64,000 nt of DNA from Spisula solida (Eukaryota > Mollusca > Bivalvia > Venerida > Mactridae): contig OX365947.1 of the NCBI GenBank assembly GCA_947247005.1, positions 35,668,760 to 35,732,759 of the forward strand, written 5' to 3'. The notes under the pieces were generated by a model, which did no database searches, was not told the DNA's origin, and saw nothing but the letters and a program-made list of their open reading frames with translations. The position numbers and the translations under genes were made by a program. This document shows, piece by piece, positions 24,701-64,000 of the stretch. The stretch's first letter is position 1; each line of letters begins with the position of its first letter.

Positions 24701-27700
24701 CTGCAATTGGTCAACTTTATTTTTTTAGTTTAAGTTGCTCTTAGGGTAACCAATCTCCGGGACATTCAGCAACATGCACGCTACGTAGTGGTTCAAATAC
24801 TGGACTTTGAGCAAACATTACTGACAAAAAGCACATTGCACATGAAATTATGACCTATTTTTTTCACAGGACATTGAGCAATGTCAAATTAGACAGAAAG
24901 TGCAAAAATCTCATTTTTGAAAAGAAAATGGACATTGGAGACCATTAGAGCCAGCCGACGATAGGTTTAGGTGTGCTAAATGTAGAGAATAGGCAGGTTG
25001 GCGTCAACCTATCATATAAGCAACAACTGCACTGTTGTAATGCAATATCGCTGCACAACTTGCGTATGTGCATATAATCACTTTTTGTATGTGTTGGTAT
25101 TGTATGTGTAGATAAATTAACGCATTTGAATGGTCGGCATAGAAGTACATGTATTGTGATTAGTGTAAGGCAAATTGGTCCGACACGTGTACAAAGGATA
25201 TTTCATACTAACATAGGAATAACTGTTTACAATGGATTTTACTTTATGGTCAGCTTTCCAACTCCATACTATGTCCGCTTTATTGTACAATTCTTATAAT
25301 AATGACCATTCAGTTTTTGCACACTCAGTCAGAACAATGTGCCATACGAAAAACATAAGCTTTAATTTCATACCCATGCACGATTATTGTTACCAGTTTT
25401 CTTGCAGTTAAATAATCACATAATACCAACCAATTAAGAAAACATTAAAGGCAATTATTTTCAAAGGTATGGAAATCATGAGGAAAACAATATTATCCAC
25501 GAAACCATGAAAATCAAGAGTACCGACAACCAAGATTGTGAGCAAAAAATAATGTGTGTATCCTCAACCGGATTACAGTTTCGACACTTGGCATTACTAG
25601 TTGTTTGAATCTTTCAAAACCTTTATTCCGCCTGGTTTCACGGACAATGGCTTCATTGGCCTGTCGGCTGTCGGAATTCTGACGCGTAAGCACTGATGCA
25701 ATGACAAGTCAACAATTTTCTATGGAATTACAGTCTGGTGACTGTGGTTACCCATCTAACCCCATAAGGTAACGTTTCTGTAGCAATTCCTGCACCATGT
25801 TGGCTAGATTGCATGGAACCAATATCAAGACCCACAGGAGTTGGACCGATGTCATTACACAGTCTCTTGATACGTCCATGTGATCATTGCAAATTACCCT
25901 GTCTGTGTCTTAACTAACAATACCAGTGTCCCTGCATGACATGCAACCCCAAAACATCAAATTCCCTCCATGAAATCAAGCTATTTTTGTCTGTGTATTT
26001 GTTCCCGTTTTTGTATTATTCCCATTTTTGTTTTTGTATTGTTCCCAATTTTGTCCTTTTATTTGTTCCCATTTTTGTTTTTGTATTGTTCCCATTTTTG
26101 TTCTTGTATTTGTTCCCATTTTTGTCCTTGTATTTGTTCCCATTTTTGTTTTTGTATTGTTCCCATTTTTGTCCTTTTATTTGTTCCCATTTTTTGTTTT
26201 TGTATTGTTCCCATTTTTGTTCTTGTATTGTTCCAATTTTTGTTTTTGTATTGTTCCCATTTTTGTCCTTGTATTTGTTCCCATTTTTGTTTTTGTATTG
26301 TTCCAATTTTTGTCCTTGTATTTGTTCCCATTTTTGTTTTTGTATTGTTTCAATTTTTGTCCTTTTATTTGTTCCCATTTTTGTTTTTGTATTGTTCCCA
26401 TTTTTGTTTTTGTATTGTTCCCATTTTTGTTTTTGTATTGTTCCCACTTTTGTCCTTCTATTTGTTCCCATTTTTGTTTTTGTATTGTTCCCATTTTTGT
26501 CCTTGTATTTGTTCCCATTTTTGTTTTTGTATTGTTCCAATTTTTGTCCTTGTATTTGTTCCCATTTTTGTTTTTGTATTGTTCCATTTTTTGTCCTTGT
26601 ATTTGTTCCCATTTTTGTTTTTGTATTGTTCCCATTTTTGTCCTTTTATTTGTTCCCATTTTTGTTTTTGTATTGTTCCCATTTTTGTTCTTGTATTTGT
26701 TCCCATTTTTGTCCTTGTATTTGTTCCCATTTTTGTTTTTGTATTTGTTCCCATTTTTGTCCTTGTATTTGTTCCCATTTTTGTTTTTGTATTGTTCCCA
26801 TTTTTGTCCTTTTATTTGTTCCCATTTTTTGTTTTTGTATTGTTCCCATTTTTGTCCTTTTATTTGTTCCCATTTTTTGTCCTTGTATTTGCTCTCATTT
26901 TTGTCCGTTTACGGTAAACCAGTAGTGTTGGTTAACCACCGGTGATACGTACAGTCAATTTATTACGTGGGACGTTCAAAAATAAACAGGACTAGGGTCC
27001 TCACGGCTACAGTTTTCAATAATATACAAATATTATTACATAATATGGAATCGGAATTCAATTCCGAAAATTCGATATCGGATTCATCGGGTTACACTAT
27101 GATGTCCTCTCATAATATTCAATTATGAAACCATGGTAACACGCACCCGGCGCAGCCCAACAATTACTATTAATGGCGAGTACGTAATGGGGTTTATCTT
27201 TAATACTACCATATCATTTGTTTTCATCCTTCGTCGTATCATTACATGTTACATGCTGGACTATGTCTGCAAACATGAAGACATTTGGACCTTAGGTACT
27301 GAAATAAACAGAAGTTTAACTCCAAGGGTGGCAAATTCGTGACGCAAAAGTGACGTCACCAGAACGTAAGGAAAACGGAGAAACACAAAGTTTTGTCAAC
27401 AACAAGATGATTTACGTCCTCTGATTCGTATAAACATTATCGTAACTACATTCTGGGAACAGTTCTGCAAGTCGTTTATCAGTTTTATATTGAAAATGCT
27501 TTGGTGTTAATTATTCAGCTTTGAAAGCCAGGGAAGTAATATGAAATCATAAGAACGTTTGTGACGTCAGTAACCGATACTTGTTCCAAATACCAACGTT
27601 TCTGGGTACGGATTCTCGCCTAGATATTCAATGTAAGATCCGGAAAAATACATGCGATTCTCACCAACGCATTACTTGTGTGGCTCAGTGTGGTACTGGA

Positions 27701-29054
27701 ATGTATTCATCACTCTTATCACTTTAAACTTCGTATTTCATAGCTCTATGCGAAGCACTAACGCCGTGTAAAAAAGCGCGACGTCATTTTGTGCGCCGGG
27801 TCAACGTTAGTGGCCTTGTTTAGTCACCTGTTACTCTCGGACCGCGTATTTGTTTTAGTTTATATCTTTACAGTATGTAGAAAAAGGATTCCGATTTCTG
27901 ATGGTGTATAATTTGATTTATTTTGATTAACCCTGCGGGTTTTGTGACAATAGTCCTGTTTATTTTTGAACGTCCCACGTACCATGCTTGGTATATATAT
28001 ATACCATACATGTCATAGTTATTTAACATTGTTTAAATGTATAGTTCGCCGGAGATAACACTAGCCTTTGTTTACAAATAAAAATGAATATTAAATACAT
28101 TTTCGATATTCATTTTTGTTCAAATTTGTACATATACACTTAATGATATACTCTTTAAATCTACACTAATAACTGGCGGCCAGTCGACCGTGCAGTGTTT
28201 ATAATTTGCTTTGTTTGTTTATTGATAAGGCTTGAGTTATCCCCGGCGAACTAAGTTGTAAACAGTGATTTAGTTATTTACGTTTTCAGTCGGCGGCGTC
28301 TTGCCGGAAAATCACTTGTCCGTCAAGTCAAAAATATGGACGAAAGGGCTGCTTCTTTCCAGCAGATGAATGGATCATTCAGAACATTGGAGTAAATATT
28401 CGTCTAACACCCAGAGAAATCATTGATGTGTCATCAGTTTCAAAGCAGAATTTGAAGTCGCCATTTGGACCAGCGTGGCAAATATTTAACATAATCTACG
28501 ACAATAAGAATGAGAGTAATCAGACACGGTATATAAAACTGGCTCTTACAAGAAAATTCAAGAAACCTATCACGCCGGCGACGTTTTTGAAATTTCTACA
28601 TGGCACCTTCAACAAACCTTGGTACCTGACTTCAAACAAAATGAACATTCGTCTAGATTCTGAGCTAGCCAGTTTTTGCCAAGTGTCGCTTGGTGGAACA
28701 GTGACGTGTGATCGATGGACACTGCTAGAACCATCTCCGATATTATATATCACAAAGCTGTACTTCTGTGAGCAAGTGTTGCTGACAAGTTCCGAGTTCA
28801 CATTGTACGAGGCGTACGGACCACTGTACATTGTGAAAAATATAACAAATAAAATCATATCTTATGGAGACTACTCGCTTGTTGAGAATGATGGTGGCGT
28901 GGCAGCGACGGTTTGTCTGGAGGAATCAGGATTTGCCAGAGTTCCTACTTCTTACTCGCCTACAACATCATGGTACCAATGGTGCATTATAACACACCTA
29001 TACCTGCTTCTGAATGTGTTCAATATTCTGACAACGGGAAGGATGGATGTGTAG
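21594..29054 (+). CDS. Secreted or membrane protein with somatomedin-B-like, mollusc-GPCR-type ectodomain (three-exon model)
   Basis: Model: 21,594-21,771, 22,474-23,324, 28,290-29,054; 597 codons, phases consistent. Residues 1-22 form a signal peptide (MLRFFTIVLLTTVSWIIS..). Residues about 40-76 have a cysteine cluster like a somatomedin-B domain (C-T-C-D-N-G-C then G-Q-G-C), though the paired CC is GC. Later segments (ACES..PYMWG..YANVFC.IC; then YFCEQVLLTSSEF and a C-terminal VCLEESG) follow the pattern in front of the seven helices in mollusc-expanded Methuselah/secretin-like receptors. Many N-glycosylation sequons (NTS, NGT, NIT, NKT, NVT) fit an extracellular protein. No 7TM exon was found before 33 kb, so it may be secreted, truncated, or continue by unseen exons. 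The exon 2-3 join (about 5-kb intron, donor GTACAT) is the weakest part. Family assignment is pattern memory, not a search result. Confidence 0.55.
21772..22473 (+). other. Intron 1 of the ectodomain gene
   Basis: 702 bp, GTACGT..TTACAG. Holds a short fragment at about 22,200-22,250 (GGTCAGTAGGTCAAAGATC .. GCCGTGACC) of the bivalve TGACC-type repeats; otherwise nothing recognised. Confidence 0.5.
22474..23324 (+). CDS. GPCR-ectodomain-like gene, exon 2 (main cysteine-rich ectodomain)
   Basis: Acceptor AATTACAG|TTTGTACG restores the frame of exon 1 (phase 1). The frame stays open to a TAA at 23,361-23,363. An in-frame donor-like AAG|GTACAT at 23,324 lies just after the CPIDVGNK segment and fits a phase-0 join to exon 3. 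If this donor is not used, the protein ends at 23,363 with about 355 residues. About 15 cysteines and several N-linked sequons. Confidence 0.7.
23996..24190 (+). mobile_element. Diverged MITE copy (GGTTCCACT / GACAATTTGT family)
   Basis: Aligns by eye with the element at 29,173-29,381: GATGTACTTCCGATT, TCGGAAACA, GGTCATAAGACAATTTGTTG, GAATCGGGGTGGTGGTATCG occur in the same order. The right inverted end is not preserved. Confidence 0.6.
25600..25970 (-). pseudogene. Tc1-family transposase relic
   Basis: Minus strand reads GGNLMFWGCMSCRDTGIV (the Tc1 'GGSVMVWGC..GTGEL' block) and, after frame breaks, LANMVQELLQKRYLMGLD.PQ then SPDCNSIENC, the 'W P.QSPDLNPIENLW' block. Trp codons have become stops at two conserved places. 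The catalytic pattern is broken and the copy is dead. The tandem repeat array abuts its upstream end. Confidence 0.7.
25983..26910. repeat. Minisatellite of about 18-24-bp CCCATTTTTGT units
   Basis: About 40 units alternating CCCATTTTTGTTTTTGTATTG and CCCATTTTTGTCCTTGTATTTG, joined by TTC. The strand bias (almost no G-to-C balance, no TAA/TAG/TGA in any plus frame and none in the minus frames) makes overlapping ORFs up to 329 codons that I read as artefacts. Confidence 0.93.
26966..27979. mobile_element. Non-autonomous Tc1/mariner-like element, 1,014 bp, TA duplication
   Basis: Inverted ends CGTGGGACGTTCAAAAATAA and its complement, about 30 bp nearly perfect, with TA directly outside both (26,964-26,965 and 27,980-27,981). 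No transposase inside. Ends and length resemble the older element at 5,062-6,095; this copy is much better preserved and so probably younger. Confidence 0.85.
28290..29054 (+). CDS. GPCR-ectodomain-like gene, exon 3 (pre-transmembrane part)
   Basis: Open frame starting right after the acceptor CGTTTTCAG at 28,289 (SAASCRKITCPSSQKYGRKG..). It runs 254 codons to TAG. Contains CDRWTLLEPSPILY, FCEQVLLTSSEF and VCLEESG, like the last part of mollusc receptor ectodomains. The tail CIITHLYLLLNVFNILTTG is hydrophobic and could be a short membrane helix, but no further helices follow in frame. A donor-like TA|GTAAAT at 29,054 overlaps the stop, so further exons are conceivable. Confidence 0.6.
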   Translation, partial: SAASCRKITCPSSQKYGRKGCFFPADEWIIQNIGVNIRLTPREIIDVSSVSKQNLKSPFGPAWQIFNIIYDNKNESNQTRYIKLALTRKFKKPITPATFLKFLHGTFNKPWYLTSNKMNIRLDSELASFCQVSLGGTVTCDRWTLLEPSPILYITKLYFCEQVLLTSSEFTLYEAYGPLYIVKNITNKIISYGDYSLVENDGGVAATVCLEESGFARVPTSYSPTTSWYQWCIITHLYLLLNVFNILTTGRMDV

Positions 29055-29172
29055 TAAATATAGGGAATATAATATAAACATGCAACTTGAGGACACCCAT
29101 ACCAATATGAGTGTGAGGGAGTCACTTGCTTCTTCGTTTGGTGATATAATCAGATCGGTAAAACGACTTAAT
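29055..29172. other. Short spacer
   Basis: Nothing recognised between the end of exon 3 and the next MITE. Confidence 0.4.
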
Positions 29173-29381
29173 CCTAGGTCCCACTGGGCTTTTTTGCCTC
29201 GGCGATGTACTCCCGATGGACATTAATGAGTTATCAGGGTATCGGAAACAGGCCCATCGTGTTCTAGGGGAAGCTTAGCGGAAGTCATGAGACAATTTCT
29301 GATATAGGAAGGAATGGTGATGAATCGGGTGGTATCGAAAGATAGGGGGAACATCGCCGATGAGACCTAGTGGGACCTAGG
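29173..29381 (+). mobile_element. MITE with CCTAGGTCCCACT ends, about 209 bp
   Basis: Perfect outer inverted repeat CCTAGGTCCCACT.GG / CC.AGTGGGACCTAGG. Inside: GATGTACTCCCGATGGAC, GAGACAATTTCTGAT and GGGTGGTATCG shared with the copy at 23,996-24,190. No clear target duplication. Confidence 0.75.
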
Positions 29382-29492
29382 CTTGAAGAGTGTTGCATGT
29401 GTATGCATAAGGTTCCTATGACATATACCTCCTACAATGCATCTTGGTACTTTAAACGTTTAACAATATCGGATGAGTGTTGTCAGATTTAA

Positions 29493-30740
29493 GATGTAGT
29501 GTACGATGTAGTGTACGATGTAATGTACGATGTAATGTACGATGTAGTATACGATGTAATGTACGATATATTGTACGATGTAATGTACGATGTAGTGTAC
29601 GATGTAGTGTACAATGTAATGTACGATGTAGTGTACGATGTAATGTACGATGTAGTATAGGATGTAATGTACGATATATTGTACGATGTAATGTACGATG
29701 TAGTGTACAATGTAATGTACGATGTAGTGTACTATGTAATGTACGATGTATTGTACGATGTAATGTACGATGTAGTGTACGATGTAAAGTGCGATGTATT
29801 GTACGATGTAATGTACGATATATTGTACGATGTAATGTACGATGTAGTGTACAATGTAATGTACGATGTAGTGTACTATGTAATGTACGATGTAGTATAG
29901 GATGTAATGTACGATATATTGTATGATGTAATGTACGATGTAGTGTACAATGTAATGTACGATGTAGTGTACTATGTAATGTACGATGTATTGTACGATG
30001 TAATGTACGATGTAGTGTACGATGTATTGTACAATGTAAATAAATGTACGATGTAGTGTACAATGTAAAGTGCGATGTTTTGTACGATGTAGTGTACGAT
30101 GTAATTTACGATGTAGTGTACGATGTAATTTACGATGTAGTGTACGATGTATTGTACGATGTAATGTACGATGTAGTGTACGATGTAAAGTGCGATGTAT
30201 TGTACGATGTAGTGTACTATGTAATGTACGATGTAGTATAGGATGTAATGTACGATATATTGTACGATGTAATGTACGATGTAGTGTACAATGTAATGTA
30301 CGATGTAGTGTACTATGTAATGTACGATGTATTGTACGATGTAATGTACGATGTAGTGTACAATGTAAAGTGCGATGTATTGTACGATGTAGTGTACGAT
30401 GTATTGTACGATGTAAATAAATGTACGATGTAGTGTACAATGTAAAGTGCGATGTTTTGTACGATGTAGTGTACGATGTAGTGTACGATGTAGTGTACGA
30501 TGTAGTGTACGATGTAATGTACGATGTAGTGTACGATGTGATGTAATGTACGATGTAGTGTACGATGTAATGTACTATGTAGTGTACGATGTATTGTACG
30601 ATGTAATGTACTATGTAATGTACAATGTAATTTACGATGTAGTGTACTATGTAATGTACTATGTAATGTACGATGTAATGTACGATGTAGTGTGCAATGT
30701 AATGTACGATGTAATGTACGATGTAATGTACGATGTAATG
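29493..30740. repeat. 12-bp minisatellite (GTACGATGTART)n, about 1.25 kb
   Basis: About 104 units of GTACGATGTAAT or GTACGATGTAGT with occasional point variants, and blocks that repeat at a higher order (the GTATAGGATG.. block starts at about 29,650, 29,890 and 30,230). Because 12 is a multiple of 3 and the unit lacks stops in most frames, ORFs up to 453 codons appear on both strands; these are not genes. Confidence 0.95.
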
Positions 30741-32082
30741 AACTTCTTTCAAATAAATTGTTTGATTATCAAACACAAAGATGCTTTTGTCATGAGTATT
30801 ATAAAAGATAAATACAAACATATATATATGGTAAATATTTTATTACAACCATTTCTGTTTAACAAGGTGTGTCAACTGCTAGTATAAGTATGTAACTATA
30901 TATCTATAAGAGAGAAACAATATAGACATACTAAAGTTGCAATGCAATGTGTATCTACTTTCTGGCCTTTTGTGATGATACCTGTAATTAATAATAGGCA
31001 TTACACAGACCAGGCATAGAACTACATATCTACACCAAAGAAATATAATCAAAATATTATATCAACGTATTTGAGCAATTCCAACAAAATATCCTGTTTG
31101 AACAGGCAGGTGCCAGAATCAACAGTATATCGTACCATAGATAATCGGCCATAAGTCACACATACCCATAAGTTATTTGTCTATACCCTTTCATAAGTCG
31201 ACGGTATATTTTTTTAATTTTTGTGAATGTTGAATTCCTGTAAATATAATGTCACACGCATTTAGCCAAGATCCAACAAATTGAATAAACATCCCATTCA
31301 TGCTGTTTTTAACCACAAAATTTATTGTACATTATTCCACATATCTATGGACAAATATTTTAAAACTGAAGGTGTAGACTCAATATTTAGTCATTGTTTA
31401 AGGTACATTGTGAGAATGCAACAAGTTGTATATTTTTACTAACATAAATTACTCTCAACACATTTGTCCCGATGGTATCGATTTGCATATGTTCTATACT
31501 TATTGTTCTTTTCACTTTAATTATGAAATTTTGGGTACATGTGTTTTATTTCATCCACCTCCACAGTGGCATATTTTAGGCTATATAACATTTAACAGGG
31601 CATGCACAAATGCAGATGGGGTCCATGGTCGACAGGGCTCCCATATTATTTATAACAAACATAACAATTGATTCTAACATGACAAGCTGAAATCAAAGTA
31701 AAATTCATAAGACAAGATAGGATGAACAACTCAACACCAAAGTCTTGTTTAAAACAATTGTCACAGAAATAAATTATGCTCATATAAATTGACATCACAT
31801 AATTTTATAAAGAAAGAAAATAACATAATAGCACTAATAATTCAAGCATCATACAGTCAGTTGGAAGAAACTAAAATTGCAATAGAGTTGAAATAGTTAA
31901 GACTACAAGAACACCAGTATTCCACACAGTATCTAGTGTATGATAATTATGACACATCACAACAGATTGTAAATCTTATAAAAGTAAAACTACACAAAAT
32001 ATGAAAAAAATATATAAAACTACATCACTAACAATGTAAATATATTATAATGCTAGCAAACAACATTTTATAGTGCAGAGAT

Positions 32083-32267
32083 ATTAGCATGATCCTCGAC
32101 ATTCTGATTCAATTAGCATGATCCTTGACATTCTGATTCAATTAGCATGATCCTTGACATTCTGATTCAATTAGCATGATCCTTGACATTCTGATTCAAT
32201 TAGCATGATCCTTGACATTCTGATTCAATTAGCATGATCCTTGACATTCTGATTCAATTAGCATGAT
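32083..32267. repeat. 29-bp tandem repeat, about 6 copies
   Basis: Unit ATTAGCATGATCCTTGACAT followed by TCTGATTCA, essentially identical in all copies (first has CTCGAC), which indicates recent expansion. Confidence 0.95.
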
Positions 32268-32645
32268 TTAACAGCTGATATCTTCTCTTTATTTAACCCT
32301 GGTTGTAAGTTTTCAAAAGCAGTGCATTTTTTTCTACAAAGACAACCCTTAACGACTGATATTTTACGATTTGTTCATGGAAATTTATATATTTACTGCA
32401 AGAACCCAGTAATATATTCCTGCATATAGGTTAGAATCAGGTTAATATCTCCGTGCTAAATTAACAGAATAATCATCACATCTAGTAAACCTGGTTTCTA
32501 TACTAGTATCACAATGCTACAAACTAGGGTTTCATATGGTATACATGTCGGGACATAAATACTAATTACATAACATCACCAAAATGGGTTCTTCTAAATA
32601 CTTGACACGAATCACTTTTGATTAAAGTATAAAAATATAATTCTG

Positions 32646-32856
32646 TAAATCTAGCCATTAAACTGTCCTGAATCAATGATGATATAGTATATAAATCTAG
32701 CTATTAAACTGTCCTGAATCAATGATGATATAGTATATAAATCTAGCCATTAAATTGCCCTGAATCAATGATGATATAAATCTAGCCATTAAACTGTCCT
32801 GAATCAATGATGATATAGCCATTAAACTGTCCTGAATCAATGATGATATAGTATAT
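32646..32856. repeat. Tandem repeat of about 35-60-bp units, 5 copies
   Basis: Units share CCATTAAACTGTCCTGAATC and AATGATGATATA. Spacing varies because copies keep or lose AGTATATAAATCTAG. Confidence 0.9.
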
Positions 32857-32953
32857 ACTCGAGCAACAGACACCTCCCCTGCATGTTGAGTGCATAACCA
32901 AATCTAATATCCCGAAAAACATAAAAACATAACTGGTCCAATCTAGGGAATCT

Positions 32954-32981
32954 TTTATTTTTGCTGAGCATAGCCTTTATT
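32954..32981 (-). promoter_or_regulatory. Candidate polyadenylation signals of the ABCC1-like gene
   Basis: Two minus-strand AATAAA hexamers (32,954-32,959 and 32,976-32,981) lie about 520-550 bases after the stop codon. The signal is common in AT-rich DNA, so this is only a candidate 3' end; other hexamers further downstream are possible. Confidence 0.25.
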
Positions 32982-33500
32982 TGCCAGTCAGCTTTCTGCT
33001 GAAATATGGCGCATATATGAGTGCCTCCACCCGTATTTGTACCTATGTCGCCAGATTAGACAGCAAGTGTGCTAACGACTGGGCTACAGAAGCACACTAG
33101 GGAACCAAACCTTTATCTTCTTTCTGTCAGACTGACAGTATACAGTACTCTTCTGCCTAGGCTCTCTTTGTTTGTTCTTATATTGGCGCAAAACTGAAAC
33201 CAGTTTAAGTGAGCAAAATGTCATTCATACAAATTACAAACATGTATCATAGCACATCTTTAGTTTCAACAACTTTTACAGCACAAAACTCTCCTTAACA
33301 TCACCTCAATCTCCATCAAGCAAGTCCTGCAATGTTTTAATGCATGTATAAGACCTGAGTCATCAAATATCACTGATCTTCTGACACGGAAATAGGAATT
33401 TACATTTGTATTTTGTCAAAAATAGTTGGTTATACAGATAGAAATATGACGAACAAATAAGTTCCTTCACTACTTCACACAGAAAGAATTACAACTACAG

Positions 33501-63770
<30,270 letters not shown>

Positions 63771-64000
63771 CTACAAGACCCGGGAACCAGACAATAGAAT
63801 ATAATATTTGTTCATATCAAAAAGCATTTACAAATTTGAGAAAAAATGTACAATGATGTACCCAAATAAAATCATGACTGATCAAGTATATTTTGTCTAA
63901 CTAATGGTCTTGACCAAACCTACATTCAATTTGACCACTTTTCATTAAATGGACAAACAAATGAACAGGATACTATGCAAATGGACATACAAATGAACAG

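Larger units (their letters stand above)
23325..28289 (+). other. Proposed intron 2 of the ectodomain gene (repeat-rich)
   Basis: About 5 kb between the proposed donor GTACAT and acceptor TTTCAG. Holds, in order, a MITE copy (23,996-24,190), a Tc1 transposase relic, a minisatellite (25,983-26,910) and a 1,014-bp TA-flanked element. No exon-like segment noticed in the rest. Confidence 0.4.
30741..33500. other. Downstream region of the ABCC1-like gene
   Basis: AT-rich, no recognised exon. Probably includes the 3' UTR on the minus strand. Contains the two tandem repeats at 32,083 and 32,646 and, near 33,040-33,120, a minus-strand tRNA-like phrase (GTGCTAACGACTGGGCTACA), perhaps a SINE remnant. 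Confidence 0.4.

Noticed and set aside
24357..25000. Possible regulatory array of GGACATTGAGCAA phrases
   Set aside because: Only four loose copies without regular spacing; could be chance or an old repeat.
25936..26945. Overlapping ORFs of 305-329 codons (FLFLYCSHFC-type) and minus-strand ORFs (KWEQYKNKNGN-type)
   Set aside because: All come from one low-complexity tandem repeat without stop triplets. Unit length is not a multiple of 3, several frames are open at once, and the unit lengths vary freely, so there is no coding constraint.
28428..29054. Start codon at 28,428 for a separate gene
   Set aside because: The codon there is GTG, and the frame stays open upstream to a good acceptor at 28,289, so the segment is better read as an internal exon.
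29452..30887. ORFs up to 453 codons (HYIVHYIVQYIV / RTLHRTLH / CNVRCSVRC)
   Set aside because: 12-bp minisatellite open on both strands in several frames, no start context or splice sites; variants do not avoid non-synonymous change.

Overview
The window looks like nuclear DNA of a bivalve mollusc. It is AT-rich, its genes are made of short exons with GT-AG introns, and it is packed with small transposon relics. It also carries interspersed repeats built from 'TGACCTTGTGACCTAG'-like units followed by an ACGG microsatellite, which resemble the bivalve 'pearl' (Helitron-related) elements. The species cannot be fixed from sequence alone. There are no bacterial features, no rRNA, no convincing tRNA gene and no CRISPR array.

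Region 1-21.5 kb (+ and -) is gene-poor. It holds a dead mariner element (about 0.9-2.8 kb) broken by a hairpin insertion, a 1.03-kb non-autonomous Tc1/mariner-like element (5.06-6.10 kb) and a LINE reverse-transcriptase C-terminal fragment with a frameshift and stop (6.1-6.8 kb). Two large inverted-repeat structures follow (8.5-12.6 kb with about 490-bp arms; 15.3-19.1 kb with about 845-bp arms), together with several hairpins and MITEs.

Region 21.6-29.1 kb (+) holds a three-exon gene model of 597 codons. It has a signal peptide, a somatomedin-B-like cysteine cluster and a cysteine-rich, N-glycosylation-rich ectodomain like those in front of the mollusc-expanded Methuselah/secretin-type GPCRs. 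No seven-helix part is visible. Its second intron holds a Tc1 transposase relic, a 0.93-kb minisatellite and a 1,014-bp TA-flanked element. A 12-bp minisatellite (29.5-30.7 kb) follows the gene.

Region 33.5-63.8 kb (-) is the 3' two thirds of an ABC transporter of the MRP/ABCC1-3 type. I mapped 22 coding positions from the end of membrane domain 1 through NBD1, linker, membrane domain 2 and NBD2 to the stop. All introns are GT-AG, phases agree at every junction, and one full path sums to 3,090 nt (1,029 residues plus stop), about what human MRP1 has over the same span. The 5' part lies outside the window.

Two observations stand out. Exon position 13 exists in three tandem versions (49.7, 46.8 and 44.4 kb), each 166 nt with identical phases. 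All encode the same segment (end of an intracellular loop, TM14 and TM15) with different sequence. Since 166 is not a multiple of 3, two copies in one mRNA would break the frame, so they should be mutually exclusive. Immediately upstream of the most diverged version (13C), the acceptor site plus the first 11 exon bases has been tandemly amplified into nine further copies. Each copy is followed by a donor-like GTAGTT, giving an array of decoy splice sites. The introns also hold many MITEs and pearl-like repeats, almost all with the same orientation (antisense to the transporter).
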